Source of the DNA: Cladosporium sp. IMV 00045
Lineage: Eukaryota; Ascomycota; Dothideomycetes; Cladosporiales; Cladosporiaceae
DNA: 64,000 nucleotides
Assembly (NCBI GenBank): GCA_001931905.2
Contig: MSJI02000626.1
Location: 62,001-126,000, forward strand
Direction: 5' to 3'
Shown here: positions 11,534-22,832 of the stretch, piece by piece
How the letters are laid out: the number at the start of each line of letters is the position of its first letter
How positions within the stretch are numbered: the stretch's first letter is position 1
Program-made: the position numbers and the translations under genes
Notes under the pieces: model-generated
Told to the model about the DNA's origin: nothing
What the model saw: the letters and a program-made list of their open reading frames with translations, nothing else
Database searches by the model: none

Positions 11534-13025
11534 ATTGTATAGAGCTCCTACCGGAGCAGTGCAAGTAGATTCGCAAGGAAAAGGAGAACGATAGGACATG
11601 GGAGGATCCCAACAGAGTACATGTACTTGCCTTGTCGAGGAGGCCGAGAGGCCCACTTGTGTGATGCATTATCGCTCTGCCGCAATCCGACTTGGACGAC
11701 ATTGAATTCGCCCAGCACTGCGCAACATCGCAGGCAGAACCATCTTGCATGCTTGGTGTTGAAGCTGAAGGTGAGTCCAAGACATGGCAGTCATTGTTGG
11801 CGTGGTCAGTATACGCGCTCTGATTCGCTGGAGGGCGAGAAGCGTGCCTGTTGATCACTTTTGATTGACCGTTCGGACGAAAGAAGGATTCCATGCATAA
11901 AATCTCGCGCGCAGCAGTGGCAGTGTCAGTATCTCCAAGGCTGATGCCTTAAATATTTCTTATTCGAAGAGTCGAGGGTCTGTCGCCGAGTAGACTGCGT
12001 GCCTGTATAGCCAAAGCCAGCCTGGTCGTACGTACTACATGAACGCGATGGACCTATTGGCTGGCGTACAGAATGGCTGACAGGTGCATGTATATTACCT
12101 CGTTTGCGGGTGCTATAAATATGATTCTTGGTCAATCAAGAATACGCCCCGGATTGGCAACGTGAGGCGCATGTTTCTTGTATGCCTTCAAATTGCCGCC
12201 ACCCACGTCAGTAATCCATGCGGTACAGGATGGCCGTATATATCGTGTACATCTCAAGCAGAAATAGCTTCTCCTGGCGTTAATTCCAAAAGGAGCATGA
12301 ACTAGCTGTGGGTTAGTGGTCGTGGCACGGCGATGTGAGAGGGCGAGGCCAGAGCCACTGTGATAAGTACCACAGAGTACAAGCTCGCACGACACGTGAG
12401 ATGATGCCGCAGTTGGTGTTGTCCTAGGCCCATCACGCGCGCCACTTTAAGCGAGTTTAGACGAGTGGCTGATGAGGCAGTATCTCATTTGCCGTTCGAT
12501 TGGTTCTTGACACCTTCCAGATCAGGCGCGTCCAGACAACCGGTCGACATAGCTGTAGTAGGCATGCGATGGGTGTCTGCGTGCCTGAGTGGACGAGAGC
12601 AGCCTGCAGCTCTCAAACCCTCCTCGCAGCCGTCTCCGAGGAGGCTCCCTCCGATCACGGCCATCAAACGTCAGCTAGCACCAAACAAGAAAGTGAGATC
12701 GCATCACCACCTTGAGGCACGCGGCAGTAGAGCAAAATGGTGGTGCACCAGCTCACAGCTTCAATCGCACGCCGGACCTATATCTTGCTTGGGAATCTTC
12801 AAGCGAAGGCGATGTCTGCTGTTCTGTCGACTGACTGACCATCGCTACGCCATTTGCTTGACCCACAAGTTGGGCCCTTCCAAAGCAAGCAGTCGTCAGC
12901 ATGTTCGCATCATTGACCACTGGATTAATTTGATCGCAGTGTTTCTTGACAACATTGCTGGGAGTCTCAGCTGGAACTGATCGGCATCGGATCTTGCAAG
13001 CAGAGTGTTGCCATATACCCTGGAA
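11534..13025. promoter_or_regulatory. Divergent intergenic region between GH92 and F-box genes
   Basis: About 1.5 kb shared by two genes that point away from each other, so it must carry both promoters. No TATA box or operator stands out, and the small open frames inside have no domain. Confidence 0.5.
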
Positions 13026-14691
13026 ATGGAAGACACACAGCATGCATCCTCGCTACTTGCGCTGCCCGCAGAGCTCATATACGATATTCTCAGCTACCTC
13101 ACGCCGCTGGACCTCGCTCGCGTGGCATGTACCTGCCGTCACCTCCACACTCAGTCCTACGATGACCGAATATGGCAGGTTTTGGTTTCTCAAAACCTCC
13201 CGCAGCCCATCACCGAGCCCACACCTTTGAAGCGCTTCCGCGACCTTTATATTGCCCACCATCCGCACTGGTTTCTTCCAAAGCAGCGGATCTGGTTTGC
13301 CGACTCAGAACCTAATGGCAAATTGCTCATTGCAAGATACGACCAAAGAAGAGGATGCATAGAAGTCTACGCCGTCACAGCCGTGCGAGGTCGATTAGAG
13401 GTAGACCGCTGGGAGAAGGATACAAATGTTATCATACACAGCTTCGATCCGAAAGTGTCACTGGATCTGAATCAGCCAGTACTCAAGCTTGATGTCAATA
13501 GCTTGCGCACTGATGATCAGCCAGATACATTCCCTTGCGATCGCGACTATGCGCCGCCTTCGCGGTACAGTAAGGAAACGGTGATGGAAACCTTCGCAGA
13601 ATCAGGTCTGTACGGCTCTTTCATGCTCACGCGCAAACTGCCAGCCAACGCTATTGGTCCAAACACGTCTGTATGGCCGCCGTTACGATTCCCGGCCCAC
13701 GCTCGCGTACGCAACGACAGCGCAGACGGCTATGGCTCTTCAGGGCATCGTCCATCGACTTTGAGTGAGGTCAGCCAGCACAACTTCCGCCTCCGAAAAT
13801 GGGTGGAATACACCGGCCGTTACTCTTCTCCTCGGATCATGTCATTCACTTCCCCAAATGGGCTGTCTGCGGCCACGGGCGGTATCCCAGGAAACTATTT
13901 TACAGGCAACGGCATGAATGTGAGAATGCCCGAGGACATCACCACGTACGCTGCCTTACCTGAAGAGTGCTACATGCCTACAAAGGACAAACCGTGGCAA
14001 GGCCTTTGGTGTGGAGACTACAGCGGGCACGGCTGCGAATTTCTCGTCATTCTTCAACTGGACGCAGAGGAAGAGAAGCCTCTGCCATCAGGCGTGGAGG
14101 AATTGGATTGGTGGTTCAGGTTGCCGAGAAGACGTCGCAGCAGCGACATCAGTAGCCACGAGAGCCACTGGGAGCTCGATGAACAAACTCAACAAACATT
14201 GGAGGCTGATAGACCCCTGACGGAGGAAGAACAGGCTCAAGAACAGGTAATGCGTGACATGGCAGAACATCAATTGTTAATCTCTGGGGACAACCACCAC
14301 CGGGAGGTCACGGACGTCAAAGACCCACCTACTGGCCGGTTAGAGGCCATCAAGCTGACAGGCGATCCGAATATTCCGCGAGCAGAATATACATGGATCG
14401 CTCCAGACATTGGAACCGGGGGATTGGTACGAATTGCTGATGAAGAACTCTTTCGCGGTGCAAGAGTAGTACGGAGCGCTGGCCACATTGCGCAAAGAGG
14501 ATTTCGAGATGGTGAGTGGTATAAAGGTCCTGGTTGTTGCACGACATGCTGACATCGCATCTACCCCAGATCAATACACGACCTCCCAGCTCATCATGAT
14601 CTCTGAAAATCGACTTGCGCAATTCTGGGATGGCTTCGGCCATATTTCGTACTATCAAAGAGTCGATTTGGAGAAGTTGATGCAAGTGTGA
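13026..14691 (+). CDS. F-box protein, FBXO31-like
   Basis: Two exons (13026-14511 and 14570-14691; 58-bp intron GTGAGT..CAG) give 535 residues. An open frame reaches further upstream only through a GTG, so the ATG at 13026 is chosen. The F-box spans about residues 10-50 (LPAELIYDILSYLTP, then LARVACTCRHL). The C-terminal substrate-side domain contains GLWCGDYSGHGCEFLVI, close to the 'G.W.GDYS.HG.EFL' block of human FBXO31 and its fungal relatives. The F-box would bind Skp1 in an SCF ubiquitin ligase. Substrates are unknown. The second exon supplies the last 40 residues (DQYTTSQLIMISEN onward), which fits the closing strands of the domain. Confidence 0.85.
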
Positions 14692-15360
14692 GATTTTTTG
14701 TGCGATACCTCGGAGCGTTCTGTGCCCTTCGTGCATATGCCCTCCCCTCTAATCCATTAAAACCGCCTCCTGCGACTGAGAAATCCCTCTCCCAAGTGAC
14801 CCCTCTCCATAATCACGGTGCGAATATCATCCCTTCCCACCCATCAAAATGCCCTCCTCCCACTGAGATACGCGCATACACACCATTTGATATGCGCGAA
14901 GCCATGGTTCTCACCGACGACTGAAAAGCGTCCTGACATGCGGTCATGCGATATCACAGAACTACTATGTAGTGATGATACTAGGCCCGATCGTTGAAGA
15001 TTTTGGCTTTGTTGATAAGCCTTTGCTCCAAAAGCCAGTACTTGAGGTACCGCAGCATCGAACGCCACGTCTGCATTCCAATCGACATGCAACATGCCTA
15101 TCGAGCCGTCTGCAACGCAGGAGCTTACTCCCTTTGGAGATTTCGACTGCTGTCCTTTGCCAATTTTGCACATCTTCAAGTCAGTATAGCCGAGTGATTC
15201 TTTTTTCAGCCAGCCGTTACCATCTGCCCATTTTCACGTGATTCATCAGACACCAGTTGCCTTGAGGATTCGATCGCGAAAAGAAAGAGCAAGGCTTCCC
15301 ATCGACATCTGTTGACAACCTGAAGGCCGAAAAGCGCACCTCGGGTGCAGTGTGTCTTCG
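14692..15360. other. Intergenic, promoter region of the adhesin-like gene
   Basis: No gene supported. It lies between the F-box stop and the ATG at 15361, so it carries the promoter of the Thr-rich gene. No distinct motif seen. Confidence 0.45.
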
Positions 15361-18300
15361 ATGCGACAAATTGGCGTTTCGGCCTTGCTGGTCGCCATCT
15401 TTATCGCAAAGGCACTCGCACAGACGACATCCGTTGCTCTTGTAGCAGCCACCACATACTCTCCCACACATGTATGGACGCCGGCAGCCTCATGCACCGC
15501 GGGAAGTTCTTCTCCCAGCGGCGTTGGCGTACAAAGAGGTGGTGTCTATCGAGACGAGTACGTCTGGCTGCGCTGCATTCCATACGAGGCATACCGTGAA
15601 CTAACGTCACCTGTTAATTAGCTATGGAAGCTACTGGCAGGTCATTTGCGACTACGATTGGAACGGGGCGTTTCTCTACGATCCCCATGGTTACGTCGGC
15701 ACCAACGCCCAAGGCATCTATGCCTGCTTTCGAGGCTGCGCGAGCAGACCCAATTGCGCGGCGTTCATGTATGCTGGTACCTTTACCGGACCGAATCCCA
15801 ATGATGGCAGCGGGAGGTGCTAGTAGGTCATCCAGAAGACTCAAGTTTGAGAGATCTGCGAAACTGATATTTTGATTGCTAGCCATCGATTCAGCGGATA
15901 CCAAGGCAGCTTGTATCTCAATGGTAGCAATACCCAGGAAACCACGCCTCTGAAGGTATATGCTGCGTCGTACCTGATCCAAGCCAGTCCGTCCATGGTT
16001 TGTCCGTTGTACAATGCAACAAGCTCGTACACGACGCCTTCGGGACAGGCATGGTTTGTCATTTGTGGAGGCGATTTCGGCAGCGGCGGGACATTACAAA
16101 CAATCACTCCGATGTCCTGTAAGGCCAATTATCTTCCAAAACCTTTCCGGACATCTCTCGCTGACGAAGCTTAGCTTTCGCTGCTTGCATTTTGAAATGG
16201 TATGTTCTTCCGACGGAATAGACATCCAAGATTGCAAAGAATCAAAGCCGGTTGGCTAACTTCTCTCCTTTAGCGAGCAGACTTTGCTCTGTGTCGGAGT
16301 CTCTTGGGTTTACAACCAAAATTGGGCCGAGCCAAAAGCTCCGGCCGCCAATAATGTCGGCACTTGCTACCTCAAGCAGGGCATCCCCATGAACCCTTCC
16401 TGGCCGGTACGTAATACCGTTGCGGCGGCTTACATGACCACGGCAGTTGCCAGCCCTACTGTGAGTTCAGATCATCGGGAAACCAAGACTCTGTCGAAGG
16501 CTTGCCTTTTTGAGGAAGGGAGTTGACTTTCATAACAGATTCCGACGACGACAACGACAACGACAACGACTACAACTCAGCAGACCATAACGTTCACGAC
16601 GGTCTCTTATGCTACGATCACGACTACAAGCTCGTATCCGGTCACGACCACAGCGATTTCTACCCAAATCCAGACTTTGACTTCGAGCTATCCTGTCACG
16701 ACAACTCATGTGACCACAGCGCCAGGTGAGTAGCCCTGCTTGCTGTTTTCCGCTTTCTGTCGTCTACTTTCTGCCTCTTTCGCTCTGCCTTCCATTCTTT
16801 CTTTTGTGTTCTACCCTTGTTCGCTTTTCTCTTCTTCCATTTGCCCTTTTCCTTTTACCCTTTTTCCTTTTACTCTTTTTCCTTTCTTCGTTCTGCCTTT
16901 TTCCATTCACCCCTTTTCTGTTTACTCCTTTTTTTATTAACTCTTTCTATCGATCCTCTTTCCGTGAGCTCTTTTTCCATCTACTTCTTTTCCATTGATT
17001 CATTCTCTGTTAACTCTTTTTCTATCTACTCATTTTCTCTCGATGCCCTTTCTATTGATCCCTTTCTAATTGACTCATTTTCCATTTACTCGTTTTCAGT
17101 TGACTCCTTTCCTCCTCGTTACGACTTTTGTGCTTTCCTTGCCATTTCAAATATGCTACTTTACTCTCTTAGAAGAGCTCTTTTCTCCCCTGCCCGCTAA
17201 TAATCATGCTTGAAGATTCAAATGCTTGTCACTTTGATCTCACTACCCCGGAAGCCCAAAACTTGGACAGATCAAACATCAACTAACGCAGAACAGGCTT
17301 GACTATAACTACCACCGCAGTTAGCAACCGCGAAACAACTATCATAACCACTCAGATTTCCACCTTCATCTCGGTCCAAACGGTTGTCCAACAGATCACA
17401 ACAAGCTATCCGGTCACTTTACCACGGGAAACGACCAGGCTGCCGCGCGGGACAGAGACAGAAACGACCAGCCTCCCTCGCGGGACTGAGACAGAAACGC
17501 TTTTTAGCACCCTGGTCAGCATCCAGACGATCCTCAGCACGCTTCCTCGTCAAACGGATACGAGAACCGTTATTGGCACTGAAACTCAGACGCTTCTAAG
17601 CACCCTTCCACGCGAGACAAACACAGAGACGATTTTGAGCACTCTGCCACGCGGGACAGACACAGAGACCATTTTTGGCACTGAAACTCGGACGCTCCTT
17701 AGCACGCTTCCACGCGGGACGCAAACCGAGATGATTTTGAGTACTCTACCACGAGAAACTCACACTGAGACGATTTTGAGCACCCTTCCACGTGGTACTG
17801 AGACGATCTTGAGTACTCTACCACGAGAAACTCAGACTGAAACGATTTTGAGCACTCTCCCGCGCGAAACAACGACATTGCCTGCCTCGACTCTTGTCTC
17901 AACTCAATTGGCATCAACAGACACGCAGACGGCGACATATACCGAATACACAACTATAGTATCGACCGAACCAGCCACGACATTGATTTCTACGCTTCCT
18001 GCGTCTACTTTCACCCAGGAAATCACAGCTACTTACACGACTGTGTCTCAAATCACCGAGACATTGACTAGCTCTTACGCTATTATTTCTACTCAAATTT
18101 CCACTGCTCCAGGTAAGTCGATAGCTGAGAGAACTGGAATTTGTTATAAAAGAATGGCTATTTTGCCTAGGTGCTTTGTGCAGCTGGAGAGGTTCAAGAC
18201 CTGGAATAGACACAGTGTATATGCCTCATCTCCGGAGCGCTGGAAAGCTAGTCTTGCGCTGGCACCTCCATCTGAGCAAAAGAGCATCTTCTGAATTTCA

Positions 18301-20809
18301 GAGATGCATGTAACGTTAGGGAATTGTTGGGCGACGGTATCAAATCATTCGTTCGCTTGGTAGCTCCCAAAATGCACCTTGCTCTCTGCTGATCAAGTTC
18401 TCTCTAGGAACGACTTATACTTCCTTCATCACGAACACGGAAACGGAAACCGTCCTGTCGAGCTACGCAATCACTCAAACCTTCACAACCAGCTATGGCA
18501 TAACATCAACTTTGCCTAGAGAGACAGAGACGTTTTTCAGCACTCTCCCTGCAGAGACTCACACTATTACAAGCACATTGCCCCAAGAGACAACCGTTCT
18601 ACCAGCCAGCACGCTTTACATCACAAATACGCTCTCCGGAACCACAATCACGTATACGAGCGTGCAGTCTGCAATCACTGAGACAGTAGCTGGAGCAACT
18701 CAAACTGAGCCTGGCGCTACTCTGACCGAAACCACAACCGCTCAAGGATCTACCATTTTACAGACAACTACGCTCGCAGCGTCTACAATTCTGATAACAT
18801 CTACAGAAGGCGCCTCCACATTGATTTTGACCACGACAATCCCAGCTTCTACCATGTTCCAGACGCAGACGATCGAAACAACTCTTCCAGCATCTACTGC
18901 CTATTTCACAACTACTAGAGACGGTAGCACAATTGTCTTGACTAGCATTCTGCCTCGTGAGACTACGACGATTCCAGCTTCGACAACATATCAAACCGAG
19001 ACGATTGAGACGACCCTTCCGGCATCTACTGCCTATTTTACAACTACAAGAGACGGCAGCACCATCATCTTAACTAGCGTTCTGCCTCAAGAAACTACCA
19101 CGATTCCAGCTTCGACAATCTACCAAACCGAGACGATCGAGACAACACTTCCAGCATCGACTGCTTATCTAACAACAACGCGAGATGGCAGCACTATCAT
19201 CTTGACCAGTATTCTGGACCGCGAGACTATAACAATCCCAGCTTCTACGATATATCATACCGAAACTCTTGAGACAACGCTTCCGGAATCGACATTCTAT
19301 CAAACCGAGACGATCCAGACGACACTTCCAGCATCGACTGCCTATCTGACCACAACCCGAGATGGCAGCACTATTGTTCTAACGACTACTTTACCTCGCG
19401 AGACCACCACAGACCCAGCATCGACGATTACGGAATCGGTTTCGCTCCCAGCATCAACAATCTACCTAACAACAGCTCAAGATGGTAGCACCATCGTCCT
19501 GACGAGTACTTTGCCAGCATCTACGATCACTGAATCGGTTTCGCTCCCAGCATCTACGATCTATCTGACAACTACTCAAGATGGCAGTATGATCATTTTG
19601 ACGAGTACACTGCCTCGCGAGACTACCACAGCTCCAGCATCGACAATTACAGAATCGCTTTCGCTCCCAGCATCGACAGTCTATCTTACAACTACTCGGG
19701 ATGGCAGCACCATCGTTCTAACGAGTACTTTACCTCGAGAAACTACGACCGAGCAATCTATTTTGATTTCTACTGCAACCGAAACATCAATGCAGCAAAC
19801 CACGCTCCCTGGATCTACGATTGTGCTCACAACCACGGAACAAGGTAGTACTAAAGTCCTAACATCCGTGCTGCCTCGGGAGACGACGACAGAGCAATCT
19901 ACTATAGTTTCGACGCTTCCAGCATCCACAATTTTGCTCACAACTACAGAACAAGGTAGCACCATAGTCCTGACATCAGTGCTGCCTCGAGAAACAACAA
20001 CGGAGCAATCTAATATAGTCTCGACCGAGATTGGAACGACGACCCAGCGCACTACGCTCCCGGGATCGACAATAATCCTCACTACCACAGCGAGCGGCTC
20101 GACTATCATCCTGACAAGCATCATTCAGCAGACAATAACCACAGAACGCCCTGCCAGTACGGTCACCGCAGATCCGAGTACTCTCATCATCACATCGACA
20201 GCTGGCGGCTCTACTATCTTCATCACTAGTACTTTTCAGCAAACCTTTACCGCAGCCGGGCCCACGATCACACACACAACTTCCCAGCCAGCCTATACCT
20301 TCACAACTGTTCAAGACGGCTCTACGATTGTCATTATTAGCACAATGGCCGAAACCATCACGCGTTCGCTCCCAGGAGCCACTCAAACCGTCGTCCAAAC
20401 GTATACGAGCGTTCTTCCTGCTAGTACTCAGACGACAACCGTCCAGGGCACTTTTACGCAGTTCACAACGATTCCAGGAAGTGTTTCGACCATCACATAC
20501 AATACAATTCAATCAGGAAGCACGGTTCTCATCGAACACACGACAACAGCTCCGGCGATCACTTCTACGATTTTGTTTACCCAACCAGGCCAAACCGTGA
20601 CCCAAACGAACGATCCCCAGACTCTGTACGTGACTGCCACGACGACGATGCCAGCAGCCTCGATATACTACGTGCAGAACAGCGGCGCAGTTTACACGGT
20701 GTCGGGGCAGGTTCGCACGGTGACGGTGGCATATTGCCCTTGCTACCCTGGCTTGAAGTTTGCAAGGGCGGATAATGACACTCGTATCTATCAGCACTGC
20801 ATATGCTAA
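15361..20809 (+). CDS. Secreted adhesin-like protein: two Apple/PAN-like modules plus long Thr-rich repeat stalk
   Basis: Eight exons rebuilt by frame and splice sites: 15361-15557, 15622-15822, 15883-16118, 16175-16199, 16274-16460, 16539-16725, 17297-18112 and 18408-20809, about 1416 residues. A signal peptide (SALLVAIFIAKALA) is followed by two related cysteine-containing modules. One has GSYWQVICDYD...CFRGCASRPNCAAFMY, the other GQAWFVICGGD...CILKCEQTLLCVGVSW; both resemble fungal Apple/PAN folds. From exon 6 on the protein is Thr/Ser-rich. It starts with PTTTTTTTTTT, then short LPRET/LPRGT repeats, then units of about 44 residues with TTTRDGSTIVLTS and LPRETTT. Such stalks are normally heavily O-mannosylated wall adhesins. 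The C-terminus (YCPCYPG, then HCIC) has no hydrophobic GPI signal, so how it is held at the wall is unclear. Exon 4 is only 25 nt. Function in adhesion is inferred from architecture. Confidence 0.78.
16840..17112 (+). repeat. Intronic 15-bp pyrimidine-rich minisatellite
   Basis: Inside the 571-bp intron 16726-17296 of the Thr-rich gene, a degenerate 15-bp unit (consensus near TCTTTTTCTATYKAC) repeats about 17 times. The T/C excess on the + strand is extreme. Because 15 is a multiple of three, one frame stays open through it and would read as SFSID/SFSIY pentapeptides; this frame does not match the flanking exons, so I treat it as intron. Confidence 0.8.
18860..20015 (+). repeat. Coding tandem repeats of the Thr-rich stalk
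   Basis: In-frame units of about 44 residues (about 132 bp) and shortened versions of them, built from LPAST-YL, TTRDGSTIVLTS, LPRETTT and IPASTIYQTETIETT. Copies are similar but not identical, and later copies replace TTRDGS with TTEQGS. They form the main part of the stalk. Confidence 0.85.
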
Positions 20810-20826
20810 GCTCACAAGGGAGAGGA

Positions 20827-21400
20827 TTGCGATTCTGAACGCTCGATCGGCTAAATGGAGGGTAGGGGGCTAGTCGATGCGCCGCGGTCTCAAATACAAG
20901 CAAGATCCACCAACAAGGCTTGCAGAAGCCGCAGATTTCTTCGCCCCCACCAGGACTGTACACAAATTTGCTTCAAAAATCACTGCAAATCTTGCAATTC
21001 TGAACGCTCGCTTGGTTGAATGGAGGAGGAAGGGCCAGCTGATGTGCCGCTGATTTTGGACCGAGCAAATGGCGCCAACAACATACGTATGTCTGCAGAA
21101 GCCACTGATCCCCTACATCGACCGACACTGCATATGCCGTGGGGAACCGCCACAAATCGGACGCTTGGTTGAGAGAAACTGAGGAAGAAGAACTAGTTGA
21201 GATTCCGCTGGTTTCGATACGAGAAAGCTCCGCCAGCGAGATACGGAAGCTCAAAGGAGCCGCTTGCTATACGTTAAAGTCATCGGAGGAATCACTGAAA
21301 GTCAAATGCTTGGTTGGGCGAATGGAGGAGGGAGGATTAGTTGAGATGCTTCTGCCTTTGATGCAAGATGCCTGGCAAATTCCGCTCGCAAGACAATGAA
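20827..21400 (+). repeat. Degenerate tandem array A, unit about 146-166 bp
   Basis: Four decayed copies anchored on a GCTTGGTTGAATGGAGGAGG-like core, at about 20845, 21011, 21163 and 21309. The first two copies also share ATTCTGAACGCTCG upstream and GCAGAAGCC downstream. Similarity falls off towards the later copies. No gene is visible in the array. Confidence 0.65.
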
Positions 21401-21689
21401 GTCTCCAGAAGACGTTGCTTTCTGCTGCCTCGCAGGTGTGTCTATCTGACTTTCCCTGTCTCTTCTGCTTTTGCTCTAGACAGCCTCCCCTTCAAGTCGC
21501 AAGGCTCCGCAGAAATTTCGCTATCTAGAGTTGGAGCAGGAGTTTTACGAGTTCTCGATGCATAGCCTTGCGAGCGACGATGTCCGAGGGTACCAGTCCG
21601 GGAAACAAGTGAGATGATGTATTTATGGTCCATGTTTCTTGCTAGTGTAGTGTTGATTTCGAAAACCCATTGTCAAATATTACCAGAGA

Positions 21690-22690
21690 AAGCGTTGCAG
21701 AAAGACTGCGTTTGAAACCCATTCTTCGATGCAAGGGATTTTCCCCTCCAAAGATGTGGTTCGCGGTAGCGCCAGGGAAAGGTCGTAGAGAGACTGCGTT
21801 TTATTCGCCCGGCCCGTCGACATTCGCGGAAGGTCTTTCCTTCGCGGCGTCGTCTTCATGGGGACCGTCATCCTCATTCCAGGGGTAGTAGAGCTCTCTC
21901 AGACGATAGAGCCCTGTTTTGTGTCTGATGCTTGCTTATCGGAAGGTTTACAATGTTCTTTGCAGCGATCGCGCTCCTCGGCGGTGAATTGGAGGTCCTC
22001 CCGGGTGACCGCCATATCCAGTATCATGTCGAGCATTGACTCTTGTTCCTCAAGAGAAGGGTTCAACCATCTAAGAATGCGATCTCAGATATTTCCAAGT
22101 AACGGGAAGCAGAGAGACTGCGCTTGGAGTGAGAACCTCTCGATGGTAGAGGTGTTGCCTTGTAAGAATGCGATCTCTGATAGTGTCAAGGGATCAGTAT
22201 TGGAGAATCTGCCTTCTACAATACATGTCCCTCCATGGGAGAAATTTGACTTCATAAGCACGGGATCCCAGACACTACCAGAGCAAGACAGTAGTGACTG
22301 CGTCTAGCATTCATATCTCTCGGTGCAAGAGATTACACTTTATGAGAATGCCGTCTTCGATGATACCAGTAGTACCTGGAAAAGGTGATAGAGATACTAC
22401 ACTTGTCACGTTTATCTCTCGGTAGAAGCAGGTTCGATCTGTAAGAATGCGCTCTCAGGTAGTGCCATTAAGGCCACCGAGAGTCTCCGTCCAGAATGCA
22501 TGCATCTCGAGGGAGCAAGTTCCACGTTGTAAAGTTATGATCTCCGATAGCACCATGAAAGCGGCAAGAACTCTCCGTTCAGAACTCACCCATCTCCATC
22601 GAGCAGATTCTACCGTATAAAGCTGTGCTCTCCGATAGTACTATCTAGTGCCATCAATGCGATATAGAGGCTCCGACCTGAATTCACGTC
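21690..22690 (+). repeat. Degenerate tandem array B, unit about 90 bp
   Basis: About eleven decayed copies. Anchor 1 (AGAGACTGCGTT and variants) recurs near 21702, 21790, 22112, 22290, 22390, 22478, 22565 and 22660. Anchor 2 (AAGAATGCGATCTCCGATAGTGCCA and variants, written here only as a family) has its ATG-like triplet at 22077, 22169, 22260, 22348, 22447, 22535 and 22625, spaced 88-99 bp. No coding potential is shared between copies. Confidence 0.7.
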
Positions 22691-22832
22691 TTTCGAGGAT
22701 GTACTGTATCAATTCATCATGAAATAATATTTGACTTCTACTTCAAGAAAATGTTACTATCGTTATCATCGTAGAAATTGAAAGACATCTTTCCACATCG
22801 TTCTCTCAACGAAACCTTATCAAACGTCATAC

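Noticed and set aside
16817..17200. 127-codon + frame of Phe/Ser-rich pentapeptides
   Set aside because: It is the intronic minisatellite read in its open frame; flanking exons join perfectly without it.
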